From the NCBI GenBank assembly GCA_016213325.1, contig JACRAY010000009.1, forward strand, positions 186,001 to 250,000: DNA of 64,000 nucleotides, in the 5' to 3' direction. Source of the DNA: Burkholderiales bacterium (GTDB lineage Bacteria > Pseudomonadota > Gammaproteobacteria > Burkholderiales > Burkholderiaceae_C). A program made the position numbers and the translations under genes. The notes below the pieces were generated by a model, which saw nothing but the letters and a program-made list of their open reading frames with translations, was not told the origin of the DNA and made no database searches. The stretch's first letter is position 1, and every line of letters begins with the position of its first letter. Of the stretch, positions 1-8,989 are shown in pieces.

Positions 1-13
1 AATGGTAGGGGGT

Positions 14-400
14 TCAAACCTTGGCGTCGATCACTTCGGAGGCCGTGCGGAAGGCGTCCAGCGCCGCCGGGAAGCCGCAGTACACGGTGGCATGCAGGAA
101 GATTTCCTGCAGCTCCTCGGGCGTCACGCCGTTGTTCAGTGCGCCGCGCACGTGGACCTTCAGCTCGTGGGTGCGGCCCAGCGCGACCAGCATGGACACG
201 GTGACGATGCTGCGCGTCTTCAGGTCGATGCCATCGCGCTGCCAGGTGTTGCCCCAGGCATGGCGCGTCACCTGCTCCTGCAGGGGCGCGGTAAAGGGCG
301 TCACGCGGCCCAGCGCGGCGTCGACGTACTCATAGCCGAGCACGGCGCGCCGCGTGGCGAGGCCGGCTTGCGTGTCGGGGTGGTTGGACAACAGGGACAT
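14..400 (-). CDS. Carboxymuconolactone decarboxylase family protein (PcaC-like)
   Basis: A 128-residue protein of the CMD/AhpD-like fold. PcaC enzymes decarboxylate 4-carboxymuconolactone in the protocatechuate branch of the beta-ketoadipate pathway. The conserved stretch with HELKVHVRGALNNG followed by EELQEIFLHATVYCG matches the CMD core, and the length fits single-domain PcaC. The start was placed at the ATG ending at 400 because the N-terminus MSLLSNHPD is typical of the family, while the longer upstream reading runs into the divergent SDR gene. The SDR gene starts 45 bases away on the other strand, so the two may share a control region. Family assignment is firm; the exact substrate is not. 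Confidence 0.85.
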   Translation of the reverse strand: MSLLSNHPDTQAGLATRRAVLGYEYVDAALGRVTPFTAPLQEQVTRHAWGNTWQRDGIDLKTRSIVTVSMLVALGRTHELKVHVRGALNNGVTPEELQEIFLHATVYCGFPAALDAFRTASEVIDAKV

Positions 401-445
401 GGGGACACTCCTTGCATGGGAAGCGGACCATGCTAACGTAGCGCC

Positions 446-1135
446 ATGGGAATGCTGCAAGACCGGGTAGTGATAGTGACGGGCGCTTTCGGGGTGCTCG
501 GCCGTGCGACGGCGCGCACGCTGGCGGGGCACGGCGCGAAACTGGCGCTGGTGGATGCGGGGCAGGCGCCGGCCGACGCGATCGATGGGCTCGTGTTGCC
601 CGGTGTCAACCTGTCGGATGCGGCGGCCACGCAGGCGATGGTGGCCGAGGTCGTCGCGAAGCTCGGCTCGCTCGATGCGGTGGTCAACATCGCGGGCGCC
701 TTCCGCTGGGAAACCGTGGCAGACGGCGACCCGGCCACCTGGGACTTCCTGTTCAACGTGAACCTGAAGACGGCGCTGAACACCTGCCGCGCGAGCCTGC
801 CGCACCTGGCGGGCAGCCGGCACGGGCGCATCGTCAACGTGGGTGCTGCGGCCGCAGGCAAGGCCGCGGCGGGCATGGGCGCCTATGCCGCGTCGAAGTC
901 CGCGGTGCTGCGCCTGACCGAGGCGCTGGCCGAGGAAACCAAGGACCGCGGCATCAATGTCAACGCGGTGCTGCCCAGCATCCTGGACACACCCGCCAAC
1001 CGCAAGGACATGCCGAAGGCGGACCCTGCCAAGTGGGTGGCGCCGGAAGCGCTGGCCGACGTGATCGCTTTCCTGCTGTCGGATGGGGCGCGTGCGATCA
1101 CCGGTGCGGGTATTCCCGTGACGGGCCGGGTCTGA
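446..1135 (+). CDS. SDR family NAD(P)-dependent oxidoreductase
   Basis: A 229-residue short-chain dehydrogenase/reductase. The N-terminal VIVTGAFGVLGRA is a Rossmann TGxxxGxG-type motif, NIAGAF corresponds to the NNAG motif, and YAASKSAV carries the catalytic YxxxK pair. The C-terminal ITGAGIPVTGRV ending is usual for classical SDRs. The substrate cannot be read from sequence. It lies divergently from the PcaC-like gene, so a role in the same degradative route is possible but only inferred. The N-terminal motif shows no obvious preference for NADP. Confidence 0.88.
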   Translation: MGMLQDRVVIVTGAFGVLGRATARTLAGHGAKLALVDAGQAPADAIDGLVLPGVNLSDAAATQAMVAEVVAKLGSLDAVVNIAGAFRWETVADGDPATWDFLFNVNLKTALNTCRASLPHLAGSRHGRIVNVGAAAAGKAAAGMGAYAASKSAVLRLTEALAEETKDRGINVNAVLPSILDTPANRKDMPKADPAKWVAPEALADVIAFLLSDGARAITGAGIPVTGRV

Positions 1136-1149
1136 CAGAGGCGCAAGTC

Positions 1150-1584
1150 TTATGTGCGTTCGCCGATGTCCCAGGGATTGGTCAGAGCCAGTCCGCAGCC
1201 CTCGAAGTCGGAGACGTTGCGTGTGGCCAGGCCCAGACGGTGACTCAGGGCAATCGCTGCGATCTGGGCATCGAACTGGGAGATGGGCGTCCCTGCGCTG
1301 CGCCGGGTAGCGACGACTACGGCATATTCGGCCGCGGATCCTGAGTCGAACGGGAGGACGCGGCCGGAAAAATCCTCAAGGAACATCGCCTCCAGCGCCT
1401 GCTCCAGCCGTTGTCGTCGCTTGCCGGCAGGCAAAAGGCGTGCCCCGAGCATCATCTCGGCTTGGGTCACCGAACTCACGAACAGGCCGTTGGCAGGTTG
1501 CGATGCAATCCAGGTGAGCACCGTCGCATCGGGCTGCGCGCGAAGGAGCTCGGAGAGAACATTGGTGTCGAGGAGGATGCTCAT
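1150..1584 (-). CDS. Type II toxin, PIN-domain ribonuclease (FitB/VapC-like)
   Basis: A 144-residue PIN-domain protein expected to be a metal-dependent RNase toxin. Visible acidic residues are Asp in LLDTNVLSEL, Glu in TQAEMMLG, Asp in ISQFDAQIAAIA and Asp in TRNVSDFEG, which is the FitB/VapC pattern. Its start overlaps the antitoxin stop by four bases, so the pair is translationally coupled with the antitoxin first, as usual. The length matches FitB-type toxins. All four acidic positions are kept, so it is probably active. Confidence 0.9.
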   Translation of the reverse strand: MSILLDTNVLSELLRAQPDATVLTWIASQPANGLFVSSVTQAEMMLGARLLPAGKRRQRLEQALEAMFLEDFSGRVLPFDSGSAAEYAVVVATRRSAGTPISQFDAQIAAIALSHRLGLATRNVSDFEGCGLALTNPWDIGERT

Positions 1585-1889
1585 GCGCGCCGCTTGCTTG
1601 GCGGCCGGCGTTTGGAGGTCGCTGCACGGGTGGCCTTCGAATCTTCCTCGAAGCTGGGAGGAGCCCGCACTGGCTCACGCGAGGGCACGTTCAGCTTCAC
1701 ATCACCCAGGCCGGCAAACCGGGCACGAATGCGCGATGCCAGGTCCTTGGCGGGGGCAGGTGATTCGAGAAGTGCAGCACGCAGTATCTGCCGGGCCTCC
1801 TCTTCCATCGAGCGGTTCCGGCTCGCGGCTCGCATGCGAAGGCCGCGCTTGAGTGACTCGTCCAGGTCGCGGATGGTGAGTGTGGCCAT
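1581..1889 (-). CDS. FitA-like ribbon-helix-helix antitoxin
   Basis: A 102-residue antitoxin paired with the PIN toxin. The N-terminus ATLTIRDLDESLKRGLRMRA is a ribbon-helix-helix DNA-binding segment, followed by RSMEEEARQILRAAL, the usual FitA/Phd-like helix. The C-terminal half should wrap the toxin. It ends in a strongly basic tail (KRRPPSKRRA), longer than common FitA proteins of about 80 residues. The ATG is preceded by an AAGGAG ribosome site. The protein is expected to repress its own promoter together with the toxin. Confidence 0.88.
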   Translation of the reverse strand: MATLTIRDLDESLKRGLRMRAASRNRSMEEEARQILRAALLESPAPAKDLASRIRARFAGLGDVKLNVPSREPVRAPPSFEEDSKATRAATSKRRPPSKRRA

Positions 1890-1913
1890 GAGGAAGCTCC
1901 TTGGGTCACCCGC

Positions 1914-1942
1914 ATTGTATTCAATGAATGCATTGCAATCAA
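1914..1942 (-). promoter_or_regulatory. Sigma70-type promoter of the toxin-antitoxin operon
   Basis: On the minus strand a TTGATT -35 box (1937-1942) and a TACAAT -10 box (1914-1919) are separated by exactly 17 bases, just upstream of the antitoxin ATG. The interval also contains GCATT/AATGC arms that could be the operator for the ribbon-helix-helix antitoxin. The local sequence is AT-rich compared with its surroundings. Confidence 0.6.
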
Positions 1943-3060
1943 TCGGCGCCCAGTTGCAGCCGGCTGGGCTGCCGCTTCTCCACGGCCCATTTCAGCAACG
2001 CAGAGCAACGGTAAACCGCATGCGCGAACTTGCCATAGGGCAGGGTCAAGAACAAGGCCATCACCGTCGCGAGGTGAATGGCCAGCAGCAATCCCATGAA
2101 CCCCGTGTCGCGCCACGCCAGCAGCGCCAGCCCGGTAAGGCTGGTGGCGAACAGCAGCACGATGAAGGCCCGGTCCATGGGCCGTTGTTTCGGGTCGCCG
2201 TGTGACGGATCGCGCCTCAGGTTGAGCCATAGCAGGCCGCCAGGTCCAACGAGCAGGCCGATGCCGCCCAGCGTGCCCAGCACAACCGGCAAGCTCGTGA
2301 TGGCGAAAGGCGCTTTCAGCCCCAGCACGTAGTGGTAGACCGACGCCACGCAGGTGGACGCGAAGCACAGCATGAAGCCGTAGAAGGTAAGGTGGTGGAA
2401 GCGCCGCCGCACCAGCGTGAAGCGGTCGCTCTCCTCGTTGCAGCCGTCGCCGTGGCCGCCGTCCAGGTAGGTGAGGGTAAGGGCGTGGCGCGCTGCTTCG
2501 GTGGCTGCGTCGCGACCGACCGGGCCGGGCGATTGGCCGCGCCAGAAGTTGGCCGCGCCTATGCCCAGCGCCAGCACGGCCCAGCCGAACGCCAGGCCGA
2601 ACATGAAGACCAGCATGTTGTGCGGAAAGATCGCGTAGAAATTGCCGGACAGCGGCTGGTGGATGAGGCTGCCCTTCATCGACAGCAGCATCACCAGGAA
2701 CAGCGCGAGCCCCGCAACGGTCGCGAGCGCCAGCGCCACGCCGTTGCGCCGGTACAGCTCGCCCAGCGGGCGCGGCCAAGCGTACTCGATGTAGGTCTCC
2801 TGCCGCACCTGCGCCATCGCGCGCGGCACGTTGATCGCAAACTCGTGCGGCGGCGCGTACTGGCAGGCGTGCAGGCAGGCGCCGCAGTTGTGGCACAGGT
2901 TGGCCAGGTAGTGCGTGTCCGCCGCGTCGAACTCCAGCCGCCGCGTCATGGCCGGGAACACCGCGCAGAACGTCTCGCAGTAGCGGCAGGCGTTGCACAC
3001 CTGCATCTGCCGCGACACCTCGGCCTGCGCCTGCGAGATCAGGGCCTCAAGCTGCAGCAC
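1939..3060 (-). CDS. tcuB: Tricarballylate utilization protein TcuB (Fe-S membrane electron carrier)
   Basis: A 373-residue protein of the TcuB/CitB family, which reoxidizes the FADH2 of TcuA and passes electrons to the membrane quinone pool. The N-terminal part has two Cys-rich clusters ([11 protein letters not shown] and [12 protein letters not shown]), consistent with two 4Fe-4S centres. The remainder has several hydrophobic membrane helices. The start overlaps the end of tcuA by 14 bases, giving an AB operon. The transporter TcuC and regulator TcuR of the Salmonella locus are absent here. Assignment is by the recognizable family and the tcuA neighbour. Confidence 0.9.
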   Translation of the reverse strand: MLQLEALISQAQAEVSRQMQVCNACRYCETFCAVFPAMTRRLEFDAADTHYLANLCHNCGACLHACQYAPPHEFAINVPRAMAQVRQETYIEYAWPRPLGELYRRNGVALALATVAGLALFLVMLLSMKGSLIHQPLSGNFYAIFPHNMLVFMFGLAFGWAVLALGIGAANFWRGQSPGPVGRDAATEAARHALTLTYLDGGHGDGCNEESDRFTLVRRRFHHLTFYGFMLCFASTCVASVYHYVLGLKAPFAITSLPVVLGTLGGIGLLVGPGGLLWLNLRRDPSHGDPKQRPMDRAFIVLLFATSLTGLALLAWRDTGFMGLLLAIHLATVMALFLTLPYGKFAHAVYRCSALLKWAVEKRQPSRLQLGAD

Positions 3061-4426
3061 GCGCGGCCTCCGTCCCTGCGATGCGCCCGAAAGCCGTGCC
3101 TATGCTCATGCCGACGCCGGCCGTGTAGCCCTGGCCCAGCACGTTGCCGGCCATCATCTCGCCGGCAACGAACAGGTTGGGGCTGGGCTCGGCGCCGAAG
3201 TACACGCGCGCCCTAGCATCCGTCTTCAGGCCGAGATAGGTGAAGGTGATGCCGGGCTTGAGCGCATAGCCGTAGAACGGCGGCGTGTCGATGGGGCGCG
3301 CCCAGTGCGTCTTGGGCGGCGCCACGCCTTCGGTGCGGCAATCGTCCAGCACGGTGTGGTCGAAGGTGCCCACGCGGCAGGCGGCGTTGTACGCGTTGAG
3401 CGTCTTCATGAATTCGTGGTCGGGCAGCGCCAGCGCGCGGGCCAGTTCGGGCAATGTGTCGGACTTCACGCCCGGGAACACCGGCGGCATGAAGCGGCCG
3501 ATGGCCTTGCTGTCGATGATGCAGTAGCCGACCTGCCCCGGCTGCATGGCGACCAGGCGGCCCCAGATGGCGTAGCGCTTGGGCCAGAAGTCCTCGCCCT
3601 CGTCATAGAAACGCCGGCCTTCGCGGTTGACCATGACGCCGAGCGACACGGCATCCACGCGCGTAACGATGCCGCCGTCGTACAGCGGCGCGCGCGCGTC
3701 GATGGCCACGCAGTGCGCCTGCGTCGGGTCGCCGATGATATCGGCGCCCTGCGCCATCATGTGCCTGAGCAGCACGCCCTGGTTGAAGCGGGTGCCGCGG
3801 ATCAGGAAATTGTCGGCGGGCCATTCACCGCGCTCGTTGCGTCCCCATGCCTCGCGCAGCCATTCGCGGTTGGACTCGAAGCCGCCGCAGGCCAGCACGC
3901 AGGCCCTGGCCTCGAAGCGCTGGTTGCCTGACAGGGCAGCGACGAAGCGGCCATCGCGCAACTCCAGCGAATCCACCGGCGTGTCGTAGCGGAGTTCGAC
4001 GCCCAAGGCCTGCGCGCTGCGGTAGTACGCATTGACCAGCGCCTTGCCGCCGCCCATGAAGAAGGCGTTCGTGCGCGACAGGTGCAGCGTGCCGGCCAGC
4101 GACGGCTGGAAGCGCACGCCGTGCCTGCGCATCCACGGGCGGCAGCTGGACGAGGCGCGGATCACCAGCCGGGCCAGCTCTTCGCTGGTGTTGCCGCCGG
4201 TCACCTTCAGCAGGTCCTGCCAGAACTCTTCTTCGCGATACGCCTCCACCAGCACGTCCTGCGGCGCGTCATGCATGCAGCGCAGGTTGCGGGTGTGCTG
4301 CGAGTTGCCGCCGCGCCATTCGCGCGGCGACGACTCGAGCAGCAGCACGCCGGCGCCGGCTTCGCGCGCCATCAGGGCGGCGCAGAGCGCGGCATTGCCG
4401 CCGCCGATCACCAGCACGTCATGCAT
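3047..4426 (-). CDS. tcuA: FAD-dependent tricarballylate dehydrogenase TcuA
   Basis: A 459-residue flavoprotein of the fumarate reductase/succinate dehydrogenase flavoprotein group that oxidizes tricarballylate to cis-aconitate. The N-terminus [21 protein letters not shown] is the dinucleotide-binding GxGxxA fold. The C-terminal [19 protein letters not shown] resembles the second FAD-binding segment of this family. The TcuB partner overlaps its end. The length is close to characterized TcuA. Without tcuC nearby the true substrate could be another tricarboxylate or dicarboxylate. Confidence 0.9.
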   Translation of the reverse strand: MHDVLVIGGGNAALCAALMAREAGAGVLLLESSPREWRGGNSQHTRNLRCMHDAPQDVLVEAYREEEFWQDLLKVTGGNTSEELARLVIRASSSCRPWMRRHGVRFQPSLAGTLHLSRTNAFFMGGGKALVNAYYRSAQALGVELRYDTPVDSLELRDGRFVAALSGNQRFEARACVLACGGFESNREWLREAWGRNERGEWPADNFLIRGTRFNQGVLLRHMMAQGADIIGDPTQAHCVAIDARAPLYDGGIVTRVDAVSLGVMVNREGRRFYDEGEDFWPKRYAIWGRLVAMQPGQVGYCIIDSKAIGRFMPPVFPGVKSDTLPELARALALPDHEFMKTLNAYNAACRVGTFDHTVLDDCRTEGVAPPKTHWARPIDTPPFYGYALKPGITFTYLGLKTDARARVYFGAEPSPNLFVAGEMMAGNVLGQGYTAGVGMSIGTAFGRIAGTEAARAAA

Positions 4427-4555
4427 GGCGCCAAGCGTACACCGGACAGCGCAGAATCCGGGTTTCCCCTCGACTCATGGCCTGTCGATTTCGCGCAGGC
4501 TCGATCGTCGTGCTGGCAGGGGGACATCCCCTGCCAACACTTGGAGAGATCGACC

Positions 4556-5002
4556 ATGGAAACCAACACCATCCGCCTGCACCGTGTGCTGCGCACCTCG
4601 CCCGACCGCGTCTACCGCGCCTTCACCGAGCCGTCGGCCTTCGAGCGCTGGCTGCCGCCGTTCGGCTTTACCGGCAAGGTGCACGGCATGAACGCGGTTG
4701 CGGGGGGCGAATGGCGCATGTCGTTCACCAATTTCGGCACCGGGTTCACGCATTCGTTCGGCGGCAAGTACCACGAGCTGGTGCCGGGCCAGCGCGTGGT
4801 GTACGACGCCGCCTTCGACGATCCCCATCTGCCGGGCACGATGAAGACCACCGTGACGTTGAAGCAAGTGTCGTGCGGCACCGAGATGTTGGTGGTGCAA
4901 GAGGGCGTTCCCGCCGTGATCCCGGCCGAGATGTGCTACCTGGGCTGGCAGGAGTCGCTGGTTGCGCTCGCGCAGCTCGTAGAGCCGCAGATTCCCGACT
5001 GA
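4556..5002 (+). CDS. SRPBCC (AHSA1-type) protein
   Basis: A 148-residue START/Bet v1-like protein. The N-terminal RVLRTSPDRVYRAFTEPSAFERWL is the characteristic opening strand and helix of the AHSA1 group, and the C-terminal helix has GWQESLVALAQLVEP. Such proteins bind hydrophobic ligands; no enzymatic residues can be assigned. The ATG at 4556 was chosen because a GGAGAG ribosome site precedes it and the fold starts directly after. It lies eight bases before the glutaminase gene and is probably cotranscribed with it. Confidence 0.85.
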   Translation: METNTIRLHRVLRTSPDRVYRAFTEPSAFERWLPPFGFTGKVHGMNAVAGGEWRMSFTNFGTGFTHSFGGKYHELVPGQRVVYDAAFDDPHLPGTMKTTVTLKQVSCGTEMLVVQEGVPAVIPAEMCYLGWQESLVALAQLVEPQIPD

Positions 5003-5010
5003 GCGCGGCC

Positions 5011-5925
5011 ATGGACGACTACCAGCTCGTGCTCGAAGACATCGCCGACTCGCTGCGGCCCGAGCTGGGCAAGGCCGGCCACGTGGCCAGCTACATCCCC
5101 GCGCTCGCGCGGGTGCCGGCCGCGCACTTCGGCATTGCGCTGCGCACCGCCGATGGCGTGGAGGCGCATGCGGGCGACAGCACCACCGGCTTCTCGATCC
5201 AGAGCATCTCGAAGCTGTTCACGCTGACGTTGGGCATGCAGCATGTGGGCGAGCGGCTGTGGGAGCGCATCGGCCGCGAGCCTTCGGGCAACCCGTTCAA
5301 TTCGCTGTTGCAGTTGGAGTCCGAGCAGGGGATCCCGCGCAACCCCTTCATCAATGCCGGGGCGATTGCGGTGACCGACCGGCTGCTGCATTACTGCGAC
5401 CCGAAGCGCGCCGTCCTGGAGCTGCTGTCCGGCTTGTGCGAGGAGCCGGTGCGCTTCGACGAGGAAGTCGCGGCGTCGGAGGCGGAAACGGGGTTTCGCA
5501 ACATCGCGCTGGCGAACTTCATGAAGGGCTTCGGGCGTATCGACCACGATGCGCAAACGGTGCTGGACGTGTACTTCCACCATTGCTCGATCCGCATGAG
5601 CTGCCTGCAGCTTGCGCGCGCCGCAGGGTACCTGTGCCGCGATGGCTTGCATCCTTACTCCGGCGAGCCGGTGCTGACGGGGCGGCAGGCGCGCCGCGTC
5701 AATGCGCTGATGCTGACTTGCGGCACCTATGACGCCGCGGGCGAGTTCGCCTTCCGCATCGGGCTGCCGTGCAAGAGCGGCGTGGGCGGCGGCATCGTGG
5801 CGGTGGTGCCCGACAAGTTGACGCTGTGCGTCTGGTCGCCGGCATTGGAAGAGAGCGGCAACTCGCTGCTTGGGATGAAGGCGCTGGAGATGTTTACGGC
5901 GAGGACGGGGTTGTCGGTGTTCTGA
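5011..5925 (+). CDS. glsA: Glutaminase A
   Basis: A 304-residue glutaminase that hydrolyses L-glutamine to glutamate and ammonia. The serine beta-lactamase-like active site is visible in FSIQSISKLFTL (Ser-x-x-Lys), followed by EPSGNPFNS and NPFINAGAI, all signatures of bacterial glutaminase. The C-terminal KSGVGGGIVAVVP is also conserved. The length is that of the short bacterial enzymes without ankyrin repeats. It ends seven bases before the convergent GntR gene. Confidence 0.95.
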   Translation: MDDYQLVLEDIADSLRPELGKAGHVASYIPALARVPAAHFGIALRTADGVEAHAGDSTTGFSIQSISKLFTLTLGMQHVGERLWERIGREPSGNPFNSLLQLESEQGIPRNPFINAGAIAVTDRLLHYCDPKRAVLELLSGLCEEPVRFDEEVAASEAETGFRNIALANFMKGFGRIDHDAQTVLDVYFHHCSIRMSCLQLARAAGYLCRDGLHPYSGEPVLTGRQARRVNALMLTCGTYDAAGEFAFRIGLPCKSGVGGGIVAVVPDKLTLCVWSPALEESGNSLLGMKALEMFTARTGLSVF

Positions 5926-5932
5926 TGGCCGC

Positions 5933-6622
5933 TTACGCCACCGAAACTGGTGAAGAGCGCCTGTCCGCGCCTGGCCGTTCCGGGGGCAGGCCACTCGATG
6001 TACTGCGTCGATGCAGTTCCATCATGTCCAGGCATCGAGGCATGTCGCGCGCATCCAGGCATTCCAGCAGCTGGTCGTGCTCCTGGACGGTTCGCACGCG
6101 CGCGCTGCCGTCCGCCATCTTCGTAGCGATGAAGACGTCCGCCAGCGCCCAGAGGCGTTTGACCTCCTCGAGGATCAAGCGGTAAGGCGAGAGCGCATAG
6201 ATCTGGATGTGGAACTCGCGGTTCAGGCGCACCAGCGGCGTCCAGTCTTCCGCGGTGGCGCATTCGCGCATCTCGTCATTGAGCGCCCGCAGCTCCTGCA
6301 TGCATTGGGCGTCGGGCCATTCGATGGAGGCCAGCAACTCGGTTTCCAGCAATTGCAGGATGCGCCTGATCTGCGCCATCTCGTTCGGGGCGCGCTTCGC
6401 TACGAAATAGCCCGAGTTGGGCCGGTGCAGCAGCAAGCCCTGGTCGGCCAGGACATTCAGCGCCTCGCGTAGTGGAACGCGGCTGACCCCAAGCTCTTCG
6501 GCCATCTCCTGCTGCCGGATCTGCTCACCCGGGGAGAGTTCACCGGAGATCACTTTGGCGCGCAATCGCTGGAGGGCGCTTTCCATGGCCTTGGCTTTGG
6601 GGGCAGTAGGGCTGGGTGTCAT
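5933..6622 (-). CDS. GntR family regulator with FCD ligand domain
   Basis: A 229-residue regulator of the FadR subfamily. The N-terminal wHTH is visible as KVISGELSPGEQIRQQEMAE then GVSRVPLREALNVL, the GntR signature, and the C-terminal all-helical FCD domain binds small acids through His/Asp residues. It is divergent from the P450 operon across 139 bases that carry palindromic GAATTC boxes, making it the likely local regulator, probably a repressor released by a pathway intermediate. The effector is unknown. Confidence 0.92.
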   Translation of the reverse strand: MTPSPTAPKAKAMESALQRLRAKVISGELSPGEQIRQQEMAEELGVSRVPLREALNVLADQGLLLHRPNSGYFVAKRAPNEMAQIRRILQLLETELLASIEWPDAQCMQELRALNDEMRECATAEDWTPLVRLNREFHIQIYALSPYRLILEEVKRLWALADVFIATKMADGSARVRTVQEHDQLLECLDARDMPRCLDMMELHRRSTSSGLPPERPGADRRSSPVSVA

Positions 6623-6668
6623 TCGGGAAACCTCTTCTCCAGTGTAACCGCTGCATTGACATACATGT

Positions 6669-6724
6669 TTGAATTCAATTTACGGGTTATCCCTTATCGA
6701 ATTCTGTATTGAATTCAATATAGT
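6669..6724 (+). promoter_or_regulatory. Palindromic operator and promoter between the GntR gene and the P450 operon
   Basis: Three GAATTC-centred boxes lie in this AT-rich gap: TTGAATTCAA at 6669-6678, a half-preserved TCGAATTCTG at 6697-6706, and the perfect 14-base palindrome TATTGAATTCAATA at 6707-6720. A TATAGT -10-like hexamer (6719-6724) overlaps the last palindrome, so a bound regulator would block polymerase. A TTGACA hexamer lies at 6656-6661. The position between divergent regulator and operon makes these boxes the best candidate GntR binding sites. Confidence 0.6.
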
Positions 6725-6761
6725 CTGCGCCAGATCAAAAGGCGCTTACCGCGAGGCAGCC

Positions 6762-7946
6762 ATGGCACTACCCCAACCGTTCGTTTTCGACCCGTACTCC
6801 GTTGCTGTCCAGGAGAATCCGTACCCCTTCTACAAAGTCCTGCGCGACGGGCACCCCCTGTACTGGTGCGCCAGCGCGAACACCTGGGCGCTTTCGCGCT
6901 ATGACGACATCGCCGCCGCTTGCAGCGACCCCGCCCGATTCTCGTCGGCGCGTGGCAACGTGCTGGACGACGACCCTGCTCGCATGGGGAACACGCTGGG
7001 CACGAGCGACCCGCCCAAGCACGACAGGCTGCGCGGGCTGGTCAATGCGGCCTTCATGCGCGGACGCGTCCTCGAACGCGAGGCCCAGTTGCGTTCGATC
7101 ACTCGCGAGTACGTGGATGAGTTCGTTTCGACCGGCGGAGGCGACCTGATCCAGAATTTGACCGCCCGTATCAGCACTTCGACGATCTGCGACATCCTCG
7201 GCTTCGAACGCGCCGACCACGTCCAGCTGAAGAAGTGGGTCGATGGACTGGTGTACCGCGATCCCGTGACGCGGCAGCTTCCGCCTTCCGGCCACGAGGC
7301 GCGCAAGGCGATGGTCGCGTACGCCTCCACGACGATCGAAGCCCGCAGAGTCGAGCCGCGGGACGACCTGATCAGTGCACTGATCGCGGCGGAAGTGGAG
7401 GGGAGCAAGCTCACGCCGGCCGACATGATGCACACCGTTGCCACCTTGCTCGGCGCCGGTATCGAAAGCGCCTCCAGCTTCATCGGCAACGCCATGCTCG
7501 CGCTCTCGGAGCACCCAGAGCAGGCAGCCCTGCTGGCCTCCGAGCTGGCCATGGCTCCCCAGGCCATCGAGGAGATGCTGCGCTACGACACCCCGACGCA
7601 GCGCTTCCACCGGACAGCCACGCAGGACATCGAACTCCATGGCCAGACGATCCGTGCCGGCCAAAGCGTGCTGGTGATGTACGGCTCGGCGAATCGCGAT
7701 GACCGCAAGTTCCCGGATCCCGAACGCTTCGACCTCACACGGACGCCCGGCCGTCACCTTGCGATGGGCCACGGCACGCACTTCTGCCTGGGCGCGCAGC
7801 TCGCGAAGGCAATGAGCCGGATCTTCCTGGAGGAATGGTTCCAGCGTGTCGCAAGCTTCACGGTCCATCACGACCGCGTGGTGCGCATGCACTCGCCGGT
7901 ATTCCGGGGGTTGAGCTCCATGCCGGTCAGCGTCACCAGGCACTGA
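6762..7946 (+). CDS. Cytochrome P450 monooxygenase
   Basis: A 394-residue soluble bacterial P450. The heme loop reads MGHGTHFCLGAQLA with the proximal thiolate at Cys342; the usual first Phe of the loop is Met here. The I-helix has GAGIES (Glu235-Ser236), the acid-alcohol pair for oxygen activation. The start at 6762 was chosen for its GAGG ribosome site and normal N-terminus; the in-frame extension upstream crosses the operator. The reductase gene follows after seven bases, so this pair looks like an unfused counterpart of the CYP116B P450-reductase fusions. Hydroxylation or O-demethylation of an aromatic substrate is inferred from context. Confidence 0.93.
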   Translation: MALPQPFVFDPYSVAVQENPYPFYKVLRDGHPLYWCASANTWALSRYDDIAAACSDPARFSSARGNVLDDDPARMGNTLGTSDPPKHDRLRGLVNAAFMRGRVLEREAQLRSITREYVDEFVSTGGGDLIQNLTARISTSTICDILGFERADHVQLKKWVDGLVYRDPVTRQLPPSGHEARKAMVAYASTTIEARRVEPRDDLISALIAAEVEGSKLTPADMMHTVATLLGAGIESASSFIGNAMLALSEHPEQAALLASELAMAPQAIEEMLRYDTPTQRFHRTATQDIELHGQTIRAGQSVLVMYGSANRDDRKFPDPERFDLTRTPGRHLAMGHGTHFCLGAQLAKAMSRIFLEEWFQRVASFTVHHDRVVRMHSPVFRGLSSMPVSVTRH

Positions 7947-7953
7947 GCCCAAG

Positions 7954-8961
7954 ATGGTGCCGTCCCTCGCTCCGTCGAGCACGACCGGGCTGAATGTCCG
8001 CGTGGCTCGCATCAATCCTGTGGCCCAGGATGTCATCGCGCTCGAACTGCGGGCGTGCGATGGCTATGCACTCATCCCCTTTGCGGCCGGAGCGCACATC
8101 GACGTCGAACTGCCCGTTCGCGATGCCGCAGGGCACTTCATGGTTCGCCAGTATTCCCTGTGCAATGACCCTGCGGAGCACGATCGGTATGTGGTCGCTG
8201 TGGGCCGGGATACGCACAGCCGGGGCGGCTCGGCATGGCTGCACGACACCTTGAAGGAAGGCGACACGCTTCGCATCAGCACGCCGCGCAACCACTTCCA
8301 GCTCGTGGAAGCAGCGCCGCACTCCGTGCTGGTTGCCGGTGGGATCGGCATCACGCCCTTGCTGGCGATGGTGCGGCGGCTGAGTGCGCTTGGCCGGACC
8401 TGGACTCTTTACTACTGCACCCGGACGCCAGTGCGTGCTGCCTTCCTGCAGGAGCTGGCCGCGCTGCCCGGCACCGTGATACCGGTCTACGACGGCGTTG
8501 CGGGAGGCAAGCCCATCGACCTGCCCGCCGTGCTGGCGCAGGCAGCGGCAGACGCGCACCTGTACTGCTGCGGCCCGACTTCCCTGATGGAGGCCTTCGA
8601 GCGCGCGGCTGGCGGCCGTCCTTCGCACCAGATTCACGTCGAGTGGTTCAAGCCACGGCCCGCCGCCGCGGCGGCGCCGAACGCCGCCGGCGACGATGCG
8701 CTCGAGGTGAAGCTGGCCCGCAGCGCCATGACGTTGCCGGTGCCCGCAGGTAAATCGATCCTCGACGTGCTCGTCGAAGCCGGGGTGTCGGTGCAGCACT
8801 CTTGCTGCGACGGCGTCTGCGGCACCTGCGAAACGCGTGTGCTCGAAGGCGTTCCGGACCACCGCGATTCGGTGCTGTGCGGCGAAGACGCCAAGTGCAC
8901 GGACCGCATGATGGTCTGCGTGTCACGCGCTCGCACTCCTTCGCTCACCCTCGACCTCTAA
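7954..8961 (+). CDS. PDR/VanB-type reductase (FMN, NAD(P)H and 2Fe-2S domains)
   Basis: A 335-residue phthalate-dioxygenase-reductase-type protein that should deliver electrons to the adjacent P450. The order is a flavin-binding barrel (FMVRQYSLCND), an NAD-binding domain (LVAGGIGITPLLAMV) and a C-terminal plant-type ferredoxin with HSCCDGVCGTCETR and a later Cys in DSVLC, giving the C-x4-C-x2-C...C cluster. This order matches VanB and the reductase part of CYP116B rather than GcoB, whose ferredoxin is N-terminal. It could alternatively serve a Rieske oxygenase, but none is in this operon. Confidence 0.92.
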   Translation: MVPSLAPSSTTGLNVRVARINPVAQDVIALELRACDGYALIPFAAGAHIDVELPVRDAAGHFMVRQYSLCNDPAEHDRYVVAVGRDTHSRGGSAWLHDTLKEGDTLRISTPRNHFQLVEAAPHSVLVAGGIGITPLLAMVRRLSALGRTWTLYYCTRTPVRAAFLQELAALPGTVIPVYDGVAGGKPIDLPAVLAQAAADAHLYCCGPTSLMEAFERAAGGRPSHQIHVEWFKPRPAAAAAPNAAGDDALEVKLARSAMTLPVPAGKSILDVLVEAGVSVQHSCCDGVCGTCETRVLEGVPDHRDSVLCGEDAKCTDRMMVCVSRARTPSLTLDL

Positions 8962-8989
8962 GTCCCACCCCAACCACTCGGAGACAAGC

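Noticed and set aside
4427..4555. A riboswitch or LysR-type regulator site before tcuA
   Set aside because: No conserved RNA fold or paired boxes can be recognized and no regulator gene is adjacent.
6669..6761. N-terminal extension of the P450 by 31 codons
   Set aside because: It would place the operator palindromes inside the gene and has no ribosome site; the ATG at 6762 has both a ribosome site and a normal family start.
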